Positions 50,858 through 59,793 of a stretch of 64,000 nucleotides of DNA are shown piece after piece. The position numbers were made by a program, and so were the translations under genes. The DNA comes from Chloroflexota bacterium. GTDB lineage: Bacteria; Chloroflexota; Dormibacteria; Dormibacterales; Dormibacteraceae. The stretch lies in NCBI GenBank assembly GCA_005882135.1, contig VBDR01000036.1, positions 21,519 to 85,518 on the forward strand. Reading direction: 5' to 3'. The notes beneath the pieces were generated by a model. That model was not told the DNA's origin, did no database searches, and worked only from the letters and a program-made list of their open reading frames with translations. Within the stretch, counting starts at the first letter, position 1; each line of letters begins with the position of its first letter.

Positions 50858-51776
50858 CGGCGGCCTCCTTCGGGGCTTCACCATCACGCTCGTAGTAGCG
50901 AAGGAAGACATCCTCGAGACTCGGCTCGTAACTCGTCAGCGAGACGACCGGATACTGCGCCGCGGCCTTGATGACGGCGTCCGCCGCGCCTTGCATCGCC
51001 AGCCGCACCGCCGAGCCGTCGCGCAGAGTCTCGACGTCGGTCACGCCGTCGAGCTTCGTGAAAGCGTCGACCGGTATCGGGTGCGCGAACGAGATCGTGA
51101 TCTCGTAGCGCTTGATGTCCTTCAGCTCCGCCACGTCGCCAATGCGGACAAGGTGGCCCTCGCGAATGATTCCGACCCGTGTGCAGGTCTTCTCGACCTC
51201 GCTCAAGACGTGGGACGACAGGAACACGGTATGCCCTTCTTCTCGCGCCTCTTTGACCATGCCGTCGAACTCCTGCTGATTCAAAGGATCGAGTCCGCTC
51301 GTCGGCTCATCGAGGATGAGGACACGGGGCCGGTGCATGAAAGCCTGGATGAGGACCACCTTCCGCTTGTTGCCCGTCGAGTACTGGCGAAACTTGCGGC
51401 TGGTGTCGAGGTCGAGCCTCTCGATCAGCGTCTTTAGATACGCCTGGTCGACGCCGCCGCGGAGGTTCGCGAAGTATTCGAGAAGCTGGCCGCCGGTGAG
51501 GTTCGGATCGAGCGAGGGCTCACCAGGCACGTAGCCGAGCAGTCGCTTGACCTCGAGCGACCGGTCCCAAGAGTCGAGGCCCGCGATCCGGGCCGTCCCG
51601 GAATCGGCGCGGAGCAACGCCATGAGGACGCGGATGGTGGTCGTCTTGCCCGCGCCGTTGGGCCCGAGAAAGCCGAACACCTCACCTTCGCCGACCTGGA
51701 ACGAGACATCGATGATGCCCCGCTTGCCGCCGTAGCTTTTGGTCAAGCCCTCCACTTCAATGATCGATGCGGTCAT
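50847..51776 (-). CDS. ABC transporter ATP-binding protein
   Basis: GFLGPNGAGKTTTIRVLM (Walker A), LILDEPTSGLDPLNQQEF (Walker B). Confidence 0.95.
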   Translation of the reverse strand: MTASIIEVEGLTKSYGGKRGIIDVSFQVGEGEVFGFLGPNGAGKTTTIRVLMALLRADSGTARIAGLDSWDRSLEVKRLLGYVPGEPSLDPNLTGGQLLEYFANLRGGVDQAYLKTLIERLDLDTSRKFRQYSTGNKRKVVLIQAFMHRPRVLILDEPTSGLDPLNQQEFDGMVKEAREEGHTVFLSSHVLSEVEKTCTRVGIIREGHLVRIGDVAELKDIKRYEITISFAHPIPVDAFTKLDGVTDVETLRDGSAVRLAMQGAADAVIKAAAQYPVVSLTSYEPSLEDVFLRYYERDGEAPKEAAGVA

Positions 51777-52258
51777 TTGCTTTGCCTCCTACGCCTCCAG
51801 CGGTCGAGGATTCCCGTGCTCTCTCGGAGCCAGAACTCATGTACCTCAACCATTTCCTTCATCCGCCGCCTGGCCTTGCCCGGGCCAAGATGGGACTGCG
51901 CACGCTTCATCGCGTTCAGCGAATCCCTCACCCGCGCAAACGTTCCCGTGAACGTCGATTCCATCTCATCGGTCGCCTCATAAAGAACACGCTTGCTTCC
52001 AGGGGTGCCGAGCCGGTGCACGACGCCGACCCGCTCGAGGTCACGCGCCGCGACGCTGGCGCCGCTCTTGCTGATCCCCAGCGCGATCGCGATCTCGTCG
52101 AGGCTGAGCGGGCCGTCGCTCGCGAGCAGCAGTCCAAAGACGCGCCCAATGCTCAGCGCAAGCCCGTACCTCGCGTAGAGACGGCCGATGTCATCGGCGA
52201 TCTGAAGCTGCCCATCGACGGGCGATGCTGTTCTCTTCTTGTTCTCTATATTCAGCAC
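51773..52258 (-). CDS. GbsR/MarR-family transcriptional regulator
   Basis: SLDEIAIALGISKSGASVAARDLERVGVVHRLGTPGSKRVLYEA winged HTH; GTG start; overlaps the ATPase gene. Confidence 0.88.
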   Translation of the reverse strand: MLNIENKKRTASPVDGQLQIADDIGRLYARYGLALSIGRVFGLLLASDGPLSLDEIAIALGISKSGASVAARDLERVGVVHRLGTPGSKRVLYEATDEMESTFTGTFARVRDSLNAMKRAQSHLGPGKARRRMKEMVEVHEFWLRESTGILDRWRRRRQSK

Positions 52259-52270
52259 ATACTGAATATA
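52247..52270. promoter_or_regulatory. Perfect inverted repeat TATATTCAG-CACATA-CTGAATATA at gbsR-like start
   Basis: 9-bp arms, 6-bp spacer; overlaps the GTG start codon and a -10-like TATATT. Confidence 0.75.
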
Positions 52271-52464
52271 GCAAATATCCAGGCTGTGGCGTCAGGCCGC
52301 CCAGCGCATTCCTGGCCCGCGGACCCGTTTTGGAATCACCCGGTCAGGCGGAATGAACTTGACCCCTTCGCCCGCCCTGACCACCTGCAAGCAAAGCGTT
52401 AACAGCCGCCAATTTATTCAATCCGGCTTCCCAGACCCACCCGACGCGCTCTTCCCAGTCTTCG

Positions 52465-53175
52465 TCAACCAACCTTCAAGGCCCCGCGGCGACCCAACAC
52501 CCAGCCCAACCATCCCGCCCATACCAGTGAGACCCCCGCCCCCAACGCAATCAGGATTGAGCCCACAGCATCAGGAAAAGGAATCCCCAGATCCCGCACC
52601 ACCAGGCTCGCCAACCCAAGCCAATAGGCGACCGCGAGTGCGATGCTCAGCCAGGCGAGCGGGCGCGTCAAGGACCCCTGGAGCAGGGCACTCCGCCCCG
52701 TCCAGTACGTCCCCAGGCTCGCAAACAACAGGAACCCCCGCTGGATCCAGTTGATCGCGCCTGACCAGATGCTCGACGAGGCCCCCACCACGTTGAGCTG
52801 CTCGGGCGTGGCGCCGGCGGTGTCACGCACAACGGCCTGCGCCGACCCGAGCTGGACAAGCATCCAGAGCACGCCCACGATCGCAGCCGCCAGAAACGAC
52901 ATGTACATCAGCTCCGCGCGGAGGTCCCGCCCGAAAAACTCGCGAAGTGCGAGGCCCAGCGGCGCAAGGCTTATGAACGCAGCGATGAACAGCAGGAACG
53001 AGACGTAAAGCTCGGGCCAGATGCTTCGCACATAGTCGTAATGCCTTGCCAGGTCGGGTTCCGTCGGCGGGATGCCGACACCGACAACCGTGACCAGGAC
53101 TCCGCCCGCGACGACCAGGCCACCGAAAAGCCAGGCGGACGTCCGGCCGAGGCGACCCCAGGCAAGCTCTTTCAC
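52465..53175 (-). CDS. Multi-pass membrane protein of unknown function
   Basis: Hydrophobic ORF VKELAWGRLGRTSAWLFGGLVVAGGVLVTVVG...; GTGA overlap with the upstream permease. Confidence 0.7.
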   Translation of the reverse strand: MKELAWGRLGRTSAWLFGGLVVAGGVLVTVVGVGIPPTEPDLARHYDYVRSIWPELYVSFLLFIAAFISLAPLGLALREFFGRDLRAELMYMSFLAAAIVGVLWMLVQLGSAQAVVRDTAGATPEQLNVVGASSSIWSGAINWIQRGFLLFASLGTYWTGRSALLQGSLTRPLAWLSIALAVAYWLGLASLVVRDLGIPFPDAVGSILIALGAGVSLVWAGWLGWVLGRRGALKVG

Positions 53176-55499
53176 TCCGAATGAAGCACCTCTACGACGT
53201 TGGTCCGCGCCGCCCACCTGGCAGGGATCAGAGCCGCGGCAACAGCGACGGTCACAACCATCAGCAAGATGCCGGCCAGCTCCGTCGGGTTGAGCGCTGC
53301 GTAGCCCGAAGGCGGCGTGTCGTTGCCCGCCGAGCTGTTGACCACGTCTAGAAGGAGCCTGTTCAACACCACACCCAGGGGCGTGGCGAGCAGCCCCCCG
53401 ATCACGGCAAGCAGCCCGGCCGAAGCGGCGACCATGACCAGGACCTGGCGCGGGCTCATCCCTACCGCCTTCAAGGTGGCGGTGTCTCGCATCCGCTCGC
53501 GTGTGTTGAGGAGCAGCGTGTTGAAGACCCCGCCCGCGGCGATCAACGCGATGACGATCGCGATGAGCACCAGCACCGAGTCGATTATCTTCACTGGCGC
53601 GATGAGCCCCGTGTTGTTCGGCTGGACGTCGATGAAGTCCGGCTCGGCTGCGGCAACCCGACGCATGTATTCGCCGACGTTTGCGCTCGGCGTAAGGGTT
53701 ATGTAGTAGACGACGGGACTCGACTCGGGACTGAACTCGGCGTAAGTCGACCAATCCGTGAACAGCTCATGACCGAGATTCGATACGTCATAGACCTCAC
53801 CAACGACCCGCAGCCGAAGCGGCCGGCCGTTGGCCATCCCGGTGAAGGTGTCGCCGATGGAGAGGTGCGCGTCGCGGAGCAGCGCCTTTTCAGCCAGAAC
53901 CTCGCCCGGGCCGTCAAACCAGCGGCCGGCGACCAGCAGATAGCCCAGGTGCCACGAGTCTCCCCGGAACACTCGGGTGTTCACCGGATTACTGATTCCG
54001 GGGACATCGATATTGACCCCACTCAGTCCCACGACGCGCGTCGTCTCGGGCTGGGCGGTCAGGATCCGCATCACATCCGAGTCAGGAAAACCGTCATTAC
54101 GCGTGACGATCACCTGCATGTTGCCTGCGGAGGTCTCACTGTCGTTGATCTTCTGGAAGCTGCGCGGCATGCCGATGGCTACCGCCACCGTCGCCGCGCC
54201 CAGCAGGATGGCAAGCACTGTGAGGCCACTGCGCAGCGGGCGGGCAAACGCCTCGCCGACGCCGAGCACGATGGGCTGCGGAAGCCGAAGCCGGTTGGCA
54301 GCCAGGCGCAAGAAGCGTCCGCTGGCGCCCCGCGGCGCGGTGGCCGTGGTCAGCACCACGATTGGCTTCAAAAACCCGGCTCGTATGGCAGGCAGCGCGG
54401 CGGCAAGGCCGGTGAGGACCAGGGCACCCGCCAGGGCAAGCAGGCCCATTCCGATGGAAAAGCTGGGTTCGTACGCAAGGCCAAGTGCGTGCGAGCTGTT
54501 CGCCAGTAGAGGCTGGGTGGCGACCGCGCCCACTGGAATGCCGATCAGGCAGGCGAGCAGCGTGGGCGCCTGGATCTGCAACACCAGCACAGCCACCACG
54601 TCACGCGGCGCAAAGCCGATCGCCTTCATGATCCCGATCTCGCGATACGAGGAAACGACAATTCCAGTCACCAGGTTGGCCACGATGGCGGCGGTGGCCG
54701 CGAGCGCGAAGACGCTGAACGCGACCAGCACGCTGGTGAGGATCTGGTTGGTGATGTTGAAGATGCTTGCGATCAGCAGGAAGTTGGTCGCCCCGGCGAC
54801 GCTTCCCGCCGGCAAGCCAGCTCTGAGCTGAGCCACGTAGCCGGCCAGCTGTGCCGCGCTGGGGTCGGTCGCGAAGCGGTAGTCCATCTTGTAGAAGGCC
54901 GAGTGCGGCGTCGAAGGGGTGAGGGTGGGGATCGCCGCACTCGGGACCCAGGCATGCTGGCTGCTGAGGTCGGCGCTCCCTTCGTCGATATCGACGAGCT
55001 CTGCCGCCACGGTCAGGACGGGCCTCTGCGGCACACTGACCACCTTCAGCCGGTCGCCGATCGAGATGTTGTTGAGCTCGGCGAAGGATCGCGTGAGCGC
55101 GATCTCGTCATTAGAGGTGGGCCAGTGCCCCGCCGTGATCCTCAGCACCTCGACATCGCCCGCGGGGTTGTCGCGGCCGAACGTGTCGAGCGAGAACTTC
55201 CGGCTTCCATGCTGAAACTCGATCGTTGTCGATGGGTACGGTCCCCCGAAGGACGACGCGCCGATGAGCGAAGGCGTCGCGGCGAGTGCCTGCCGCGAGG
55301 TCGCACCGTCGTAATAAACCTGGAGATGCGCGCCCTTCTGCGCCGCGAACGCTGTCCGATACGGGTCGCTCGTCTGCGTCATCAGGGTCAGGGCCATCAT
55401 TCCGGTGCCCACGGCCAAAAGCACCGTGAGGAAAATCACAGCCGCCTGGAGCCGCCGCCTGCGCAGATCGGCCCATGCCTTGATGAAGATCGCGTTCAT
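53172..55499 (-). CDS. FtsX/MacB-like ABC transporter permease
   Basis: ADLRRRRLQAAVIFLTVLLAVGTGMMAL; MAB periplasmic core; two FtsX TM regions. Confidence 0.92.
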   Translation of the reverse strand: MNAIFIKAWADLRRRRLQAAVIFLTVLLAVGTGMMALTLMTQTSDPYRTAFAAQKGAHLQVYYDGATSRQALAATPSLIGASSFGGPYPSTTIEFQHGSRKFSLDTFGRDNPAGDVEVLRITAGHWPTSNDEIALTRSFAELNNISIGDRLKVVSVPQRPVLTVAAELVDIDEGSADLSSQHAWVPSAAIPTLTPSTPHSAFYKMDYRFATDPSAAQLAGYVAQLRAGLPAGSVAGATNFLLIASIFNITNQILTSVLVAFSVFALAATAAIVANLVTGIVVSSYREIGIMKAIGFAPRDVVAVLVLQIQAPTLLACLIGIPVGAVATQPLLANSSHALGLAYEPSFSIGMGLLALAGALVLTGLAAALPAIRAGFLKPIVVLTTATAPRGASGRFLRLAANRLRLPQPIVLGVGEAFARPLRSGLTVLAILLGAATVAVAIGMPRSFQKINDSETSAGNMQVIVTRNDGFPDSDVMRILTAQPETTRVVGLSGVNIDVPGISNPVNTRVFRGDSWHLGYLLVAGRWFDGPGEVLAEKALLRDAHLSIGDTFTGMANGRPLRLRVVGEVYDVSNLGHELFTDWSTYAEFSPESSPVVYYITLTPSANVGEYMRRVAAAEPDFIDVQPNNTGLIAPVKIIDSVLVLIAIVIALIAAGGVFNTLLLNTRERMRDTATLKAVGMSPRQVLVMVAASAGLLAVIGGLLATPLGVVLNRLLLDVVNSSAGNDTPPSGYAALNPTELAGILLMVVTVAVAAALIPARWAARTNVVEVLHSE

Positions 55500-56230
55500 C
55501 GAGCCGTCTCCTCGCCTCGCACGCGAATCACGTCCGCCGGCTTGCGCTCAGCCGTCTCGAGCCGCGCGTCGTCGACCACCCGGCCGTCCATGATGCTGAT
55601 CACGCGGGCGGCGTAGCGCGTGGCGAGCTTTGGGTCGTGGGTGACGAGGACGATGGTCTGGCCCTGCTGATGAAGCTGAGCCAGCAGCTCCATGACCTGG
55701 TCGCCGCTCTTCGTGTCCAGCGCGCCGGTCGGCTCGTCGGCCAGGAGGAGATCTGGTTGGTTGATCAGAGCGCGCGCGATGGCGACCCGCTGCTGTTGAC
55801 CACCGCTCAGCTTGGCCGGATACCGATGGGCAATGTCATCGATGCCCAACCGCGATAGGAGCTTGCGGCCGGCGGCCTCGACGCTGGTCCGGCTCTTGAG
55901 CTGCGCCGGAATGAGCACGTTCTCGAGGGCGGTCAGGTTCGGCAGCAGGTGGAAGAACTGGAACACGAAACCGACGCGATCGCGACGGAAGCGGGCGAGC
56001 CCCGCCTCCCCCAGACGGCCGAGCTCGGTTCCGCCCACGACCACGCTCCCGGACGACGGCCGGTCGAGTCCCGCGACGAGGTTGAGCAGGGTCGATTTTC
56101 CGCTGCCGGACGGCCCCATGATGGCGCTGAACTCACCCCGGTCGATGCTCAGCGAGACGCCGTTGAGTGCGCCGGTGACGCCTCCCTGGTATACCTTCGT
56201 GATGTCGGTTAGCCGCACGAGCTCGCTCAT
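55496..56230 (-). CDS. ABC transporter ATP-binding protein (LolD/MacB type)
   Basis: [73 protein letters not shown]. Confidence 0.95.
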   Translation of the reverse strand: MSELVRLTDITKVYQGGVTGALNGVSLSIDRGEFSAIMGPSGSGKSTLLNLVAGLDRPSSGSVVVGGTELGRLGEAGLARFRRDRVGFVFQFFHLLPNLTALENVLIPAQLKSRTSVEAAGRKLLSRLGIDDIAHRYPAKLSGGQQQRVAIARALINQPDLLLADEPTGALDTKSGDQVMELLAQLHQQGQTIVLVTHDPKLATRYAARVISIMDGRVVDDARLETAERKPADVIRVRGEETAR

Positions 56231-56757
56231 TCGGTCACCGTCCTCCCACCAACGCTTCGCTCCGACAGCTCGTCTATCCATTTGATGTCAGCCTCCGTGT
56301 GAAGTAGGGCGCCGCGGACCAGCCGCGCCAGGTCGTTGCGTCCGTCTCTCTTCGCTCGGTCCTCGAGCTGGTTCAGGTCTCGCAGCAGCTGGAGATAGGC
56401 GCGCTTTTGTCGCGCGAGCAGCGGCCCGAGATCGCCGTTGGCCAGCCGCGCGGCGAGGAGCAGCTTCACGTAGATCTCCTCATGCAGGCGCTGCGGGCCA
56501 AGGTCAGGCTCGGCGAGCCAAGCGTCCAGCGCTTCGCGGCCCGAGGCGGAAAGCTCGTAGAGGAGCTTGCCGCGGTCACCCCGGCGACCCAGCGGGCGGA
56601 CCAGCCCGTCGCGCTCGAGGCGCTGGAGCGTCGTGTAGACCTGGCCGATATTGACTTCCCAGGTACCGCCGAGCAGCGCTTCAAAACGGTTTTTCACCTC
56701 GTATCCGTGGAGCGGCTCCTCGGCGAGGAGTCCCAGCACCCCGTACCTAAGCGACAT
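56227..56757 (-). CDS. PadR-family transcriptional regulator
   Basis: MSLRYGVLGLLAEEPLHGYEVKNRFEALLGGTWEVNIGQVYTTLQRLERDGLV. Confidence 0.95.
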   Translation of the reverse strand: MSLRYGVLGLLAEEPLHGYEVKNRFEALLGGTWEVNIGQVYTTLQRLERDGLVRPLGRRGDRGKLLYELSASGREALDAWLAEPDLGPQRLHEEIYVKLLLAARLANGDLGPLLARQKRAYLQLLRDLNQLEDRAKRDGRNDLARLVRGALLHTEADIKWIDELSERSVGGRTVTE

Positions 56758-56761
56758 TATC

Positions 56762-56811
56762 CATACTCAGTATGCATTAAGAGTATGCATCGGAGCCAGC
56801 GGCAGTGTCAA
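56762..56811 (-). promoter_or_regulatory. Putative padR promoter/operator: TTGACA box plus repeated CATACT/AGTATG half-sites
   Basis: TTGACA (minus, 56811-56806), CATACT 18 nt downstream; palindrome CATACT-C-AGTATG (56762-56774) and a direct repeat of AGTATGCAT at 56769 and 56782. Confidence 0.65.
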
Positions 56812-56836
56812 GACCTCTTTTTCGACTCGCGCGGGT

Positions 56837-58726
56837 CTACCTTTGGCCCGCCAGGTACCCCTCGTACCAGACCTGGAACGCGAACAGCGTCCAGAGCTGC
56901 TTGCGGTTGTCACGCCGCCCGGCAAGGTGATCGTCAATCAACCCCCCGACCGCCCGCACGTCGAACAATCCCTGCCGACCGATGCGCTCCGGTGCCAGCA
57001 CCGACAACATCTGCTCCCTGAGCGGCCCCCGAAACCACTCCGCGACCGGGATGCCGAACCCCTTCTTCGGGCGGCTGAGGATCCGCCCCGGCAGGATGCC
57101 GCGCATCGCCCGCTTCAACAGGTACTTGGAGCGCAAGCCGCGCAGCTTGAGGTCGAGCGGGAGGCTGGTCGCATAAGCGACGAGATCGTTGTTCAGCAGC
57201 GGCACCCGACCTTCGAGCGACGCCCTCATCGATGCCCGATCCAGCTTGACGAGGATGTCGTTCTCGAGATAGAGCCGCATATCCATCATCAGGACCTGGT
57301 TGATCGGGTCATACGAGCCGTGCTCGTCAGGCGATCCGCCGCCATTGGCCGCGGTGATTTCCTCGCGCACGCTGCGCGAAAGCAAAGCGGTCCGATCCTC
57401 TGACGCAAACGATCCCATCCAGCGCTGATGCCTCTCGGCGACCGGTTGGTCCGCTCCGCTCACGAAGCGTTTGGCCCGAAAGTCGAAGCTGAGGTTGCCC
57501 CGCGATACTGGCAGGCGCCTGACCAATGGCTCGACCAGTCCGCGCCGCAGCATCCGTGGCGCACGCAGGTAATAGCCAGCGAGCCTGTGCGCCTGAAGGG
57601 TTGGGTAACCCGCGAACAATTCGTCGCCTCCGTCGCCGCCCAGCGCCACCTTCACGTGCTGGCGCGTGAAGACCGAAAGAAGGTACGTCGGGATGATGGA
57701 CGCGTCCCCCAGCGGTTCGTCGAGCAGCTCGGGCAGCTTTGGAATGAGTCCGAGCAGCATCGCGGGCTCCAGCGTCAGCTCGTGGTGGTCGGTGCCAAGA
57801 TGTCTCGCCACCACCCGCGCATGCGCGGCCTCGTCGAATGAGGGCTCCGCGAAACCCACCGAAAAGCTCTTCACGTCGCCGCCGAGCTCGGTCATCATCG
57901 CGGTCACGACGCTCGAGTCGATGCCGCCTGAAAGGAACACCCCCAGTGGAACGTCGCTGATGAGCTCCTTGCGCACAGACTCACGAAGCACGGTGCGCAG
58001 CTCTGCGCATTCCTCGTCGAGGTTGCGGTCGCGCTGTTTGCCATCGACATTGAGCTCCGCGGCCCAGTAGCGGCGAAGCCGCGGCCTCTGTTCGGCCAGC
58101 GACCAGGTGAGGGTGTGGCCTGGACGCAGCTTGTCGATACCGCGGACGATGCTGCGCGGCGATGGCACAAACTCGTGGGCGAGGTATTCGTCGAGCGCCA
58201 CGGGGTCGACGCCTTTGCGCAGGGCCGGATCTCGGAGCAGCGCCTTGAGCTCCGACGCGAAGACGAGGCGGCCGGATTCGACAGCATAGTGCAGGGGTTT
58301 GATGCCGACCCGATCGCGGGCGAGAACAACGAGTGAGCGGCGCCGGTCGAGCAGAGCAAACGCGAACATGCCGTTCAAGCGCTCGACCATCTGCTCGCCC
58401 CACTCCTCATAACCGTGGACCAGCACCTCAGTGTCCGACTGCGTCGCAAAGGCGTGACCGGCGGCGATCAGCTGCCGGCGAAGCTCCAGGTGGTTGTAGA
58501 TCTCGCCGTTCTGGACCACCCATACCGTCGAGTCTTCGTTGTGCATCGGCTGGTGTCCGCCCGCGAGGTCGATGATCGAGAGCCGGCGCATGCCGAGGGT
58601 GACGCCATCGAGGTGCACGCCCCCTTCGTCGTCAGGTCCTCTATGCACCATGGCCGCGCACATCCGACGGATGAGGTCACGACCATCCGCAGGATCCCCG
58701 CCCGCCACGCCGCAGATTCCGCACAT
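56837..58726 (-). CDS. asnB: Asparagine synthase (glutamine-hydrolysing)
   Basis: MCGICGVAGGDPADGRDLIRRMCAAMVHRGPDDEGG (N-terminal Cys after Met); GVFLSGGIDSSVVTAMM PP-loop. Track start is 74 aa too early. Confidence 0.95.
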   Translation of the reverse strand: MCGICGVAGGDPADGRDLIRRMCAAMVHRGPDDEGGVHLDGVTLGMRRLSIIDLAGGHQPMHNEDSTVWVVQNGEIYNHLELRRQLIAAGHAFATQSDTEVLVHGYEEWGEQMVERLNGMFAFALLDRRRSLVVLARDRVGIKPLHYAVESGRLVFASELKALLRDPALRKGVDPVALDEYLAHEFVPSPRSIVRGIDKLRPGHTLTWSLAEQRPRLRRYWAAELNVDGKQRDRNLDEECAELRTVLRESVRKELISDVPLGVFLSGGIDSSVVTAMMTELGGDVKSFSVGFAEPSFDEAAHARVVARHLGTDHHELTLEPAMLLGLIPKLPELLDEPLGDASIIPTYLLSVFTRQHVKVALGGDGGDELFAGYPTLQAHRLAGYYLRAPRMLRRGLVEPLVRRLPVSRGNLSFDFRAKRFVSGADQPVAERHQRWMGSFASEDRTALLSRSVREEITAANGGGSPDEHGSYDPINQVLMMDMRLYLENDILVKLDRASMRASLEGRVPLLNNDLVAYATSLPLDLKLRGLRSKYLLKRAMRGILPGRILSRPKKGFGIPVAEWFRGPLREQMLSVLAPERIGRQGLFDVRAVGGLIDDHLAGRRDNRKQLWTLFAFQVWYEGYLAGQR

Positions 58727-58739
58727 TAGCGGTGGTGAG

Positions 58740-59759
58740 TCACCTGGCTCGGACGGCGGGTCTCCCGTTCGTCGCCGGTTGCCGGTGAGGGTTTTTCTCG
58801 ATGACCTCGCGGACCACGTACGTCGGTTTCGACTGTGACTCGTGGTAGGTCCGGACCGAGAGCTCCGCCAGCAAGCCCATGAGGATGAACTGGACGCCGA
58901 TGATGACAAGGACGACTGACAGCAGGAGAAGCGGGTTGTTATGGGCATAGGGGTAAGGCGGAAGCAGCTTCTGGACGAGCACGATCACCGCCAGCACCAA
59001 CGCGAGCACCCACAGCCAGAAACCGGCAAATCCGAAGAAGTAGATGGGTTTGGTGGAGTAGCTCCCCAGAAGCTTGACCGTGATCAGGTCGAGCATGACT
59101 CGCGACGTGCGCGACAGCGAGTACTTCGACTTCCCGTACGTGCGGGGGCGGTGATTGACTGGAAGCTCGGTGATGCGCGCCCCGACCATAGCCGCGAAGA
59201 CCGGGATGAACCGGTGCATCTCGCCATACAGCCGCACGTCCTGGATGACCTCGCGACGATAGGCCTTCAGCGTGCATCCGAAGTCGCTCAGTGAAACCCC
59301 GGTCACGCGACCGATGACCCAGTTCGCGACCTTCGAAGGGATGACGCGAGTGGCGTCGTCATGCCTGTCGCGGCGCCAGCCGCTCACGACGTCATAGCCC
59401 TCGTCGATCTTCTCGAGGAGGTGAGGGATGTCGTGCGGGTCATTCTGCAGGTCGCCGTCGAGGAAAACGAGGACCGCGCCGCGGCTGTAATCGATGCCCG
59501 CCTGCACGGCGGCTGTCTGGCCGAAGTTGCGGCGGAAGCTCACCACACGCACCCGCGCATCCCGTGATGCAAGCTGGCCCAAGCGCTCGGTGCTGCCGTC
59601 GCGACTGCCATCGTCGATGTACAGCACCTCGAAGGATGTGCCCAGGGCCTCGAGCACGCCCATCAGCTCGCGATGAAGTGGATCGACGCTATCGACTTCG
59701 TTGTAGACGAGAACGATCACCGAGACGTGCGGGGTATCGGCGGCCGCCTGACGGGCCAT
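58740..59759 (-). CDS. Family 2 glycosyltransferase (polyprenyl-phosphate glycosyltransferase type) with C-terminal TMs
   Basis: VSVIVLVYNEVDSVDPLHREL; YIDDGSRDGSTERL; FLDGDLQNDPHDIPHLLEKIDEGYDVVSGWRRDRHD. Confidence 0.94.
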   Translation of the reverse strand: MARQAAADTPHVSVIVLVYNEVDSVDPLHRELMGVLEALGTSFEVLYIDDGSRDGSTERLGQLASRDARVRVVSFRRNFGQTAAVQAGIDYSRGAVLVFLDGDLQNDPHDIPHLLEKIDEGYDVVSGWRRDRHDDATRVIPSKVANWVIGRVTGVSLSDFGCTLKAYRREVIQDVRLYGEMHRFIPVFAAMVGARITELPVNHRPRTYGKSKYSLSRTSRVMLDLITVKLLGSYSTKPIYFFGFAGFWLWVLALVLAVIVLVQKLLPPYPYAHNNPLLLLSVVLVIIGVQFILMGLLAELSVRTYHESQSKPTYVVREVIEKNPHRQPATNGRPAVRAR

Positions 59760-59793
59760 CAGGCGGATTATCCCTTGATAAGCTCGGCTGGCG

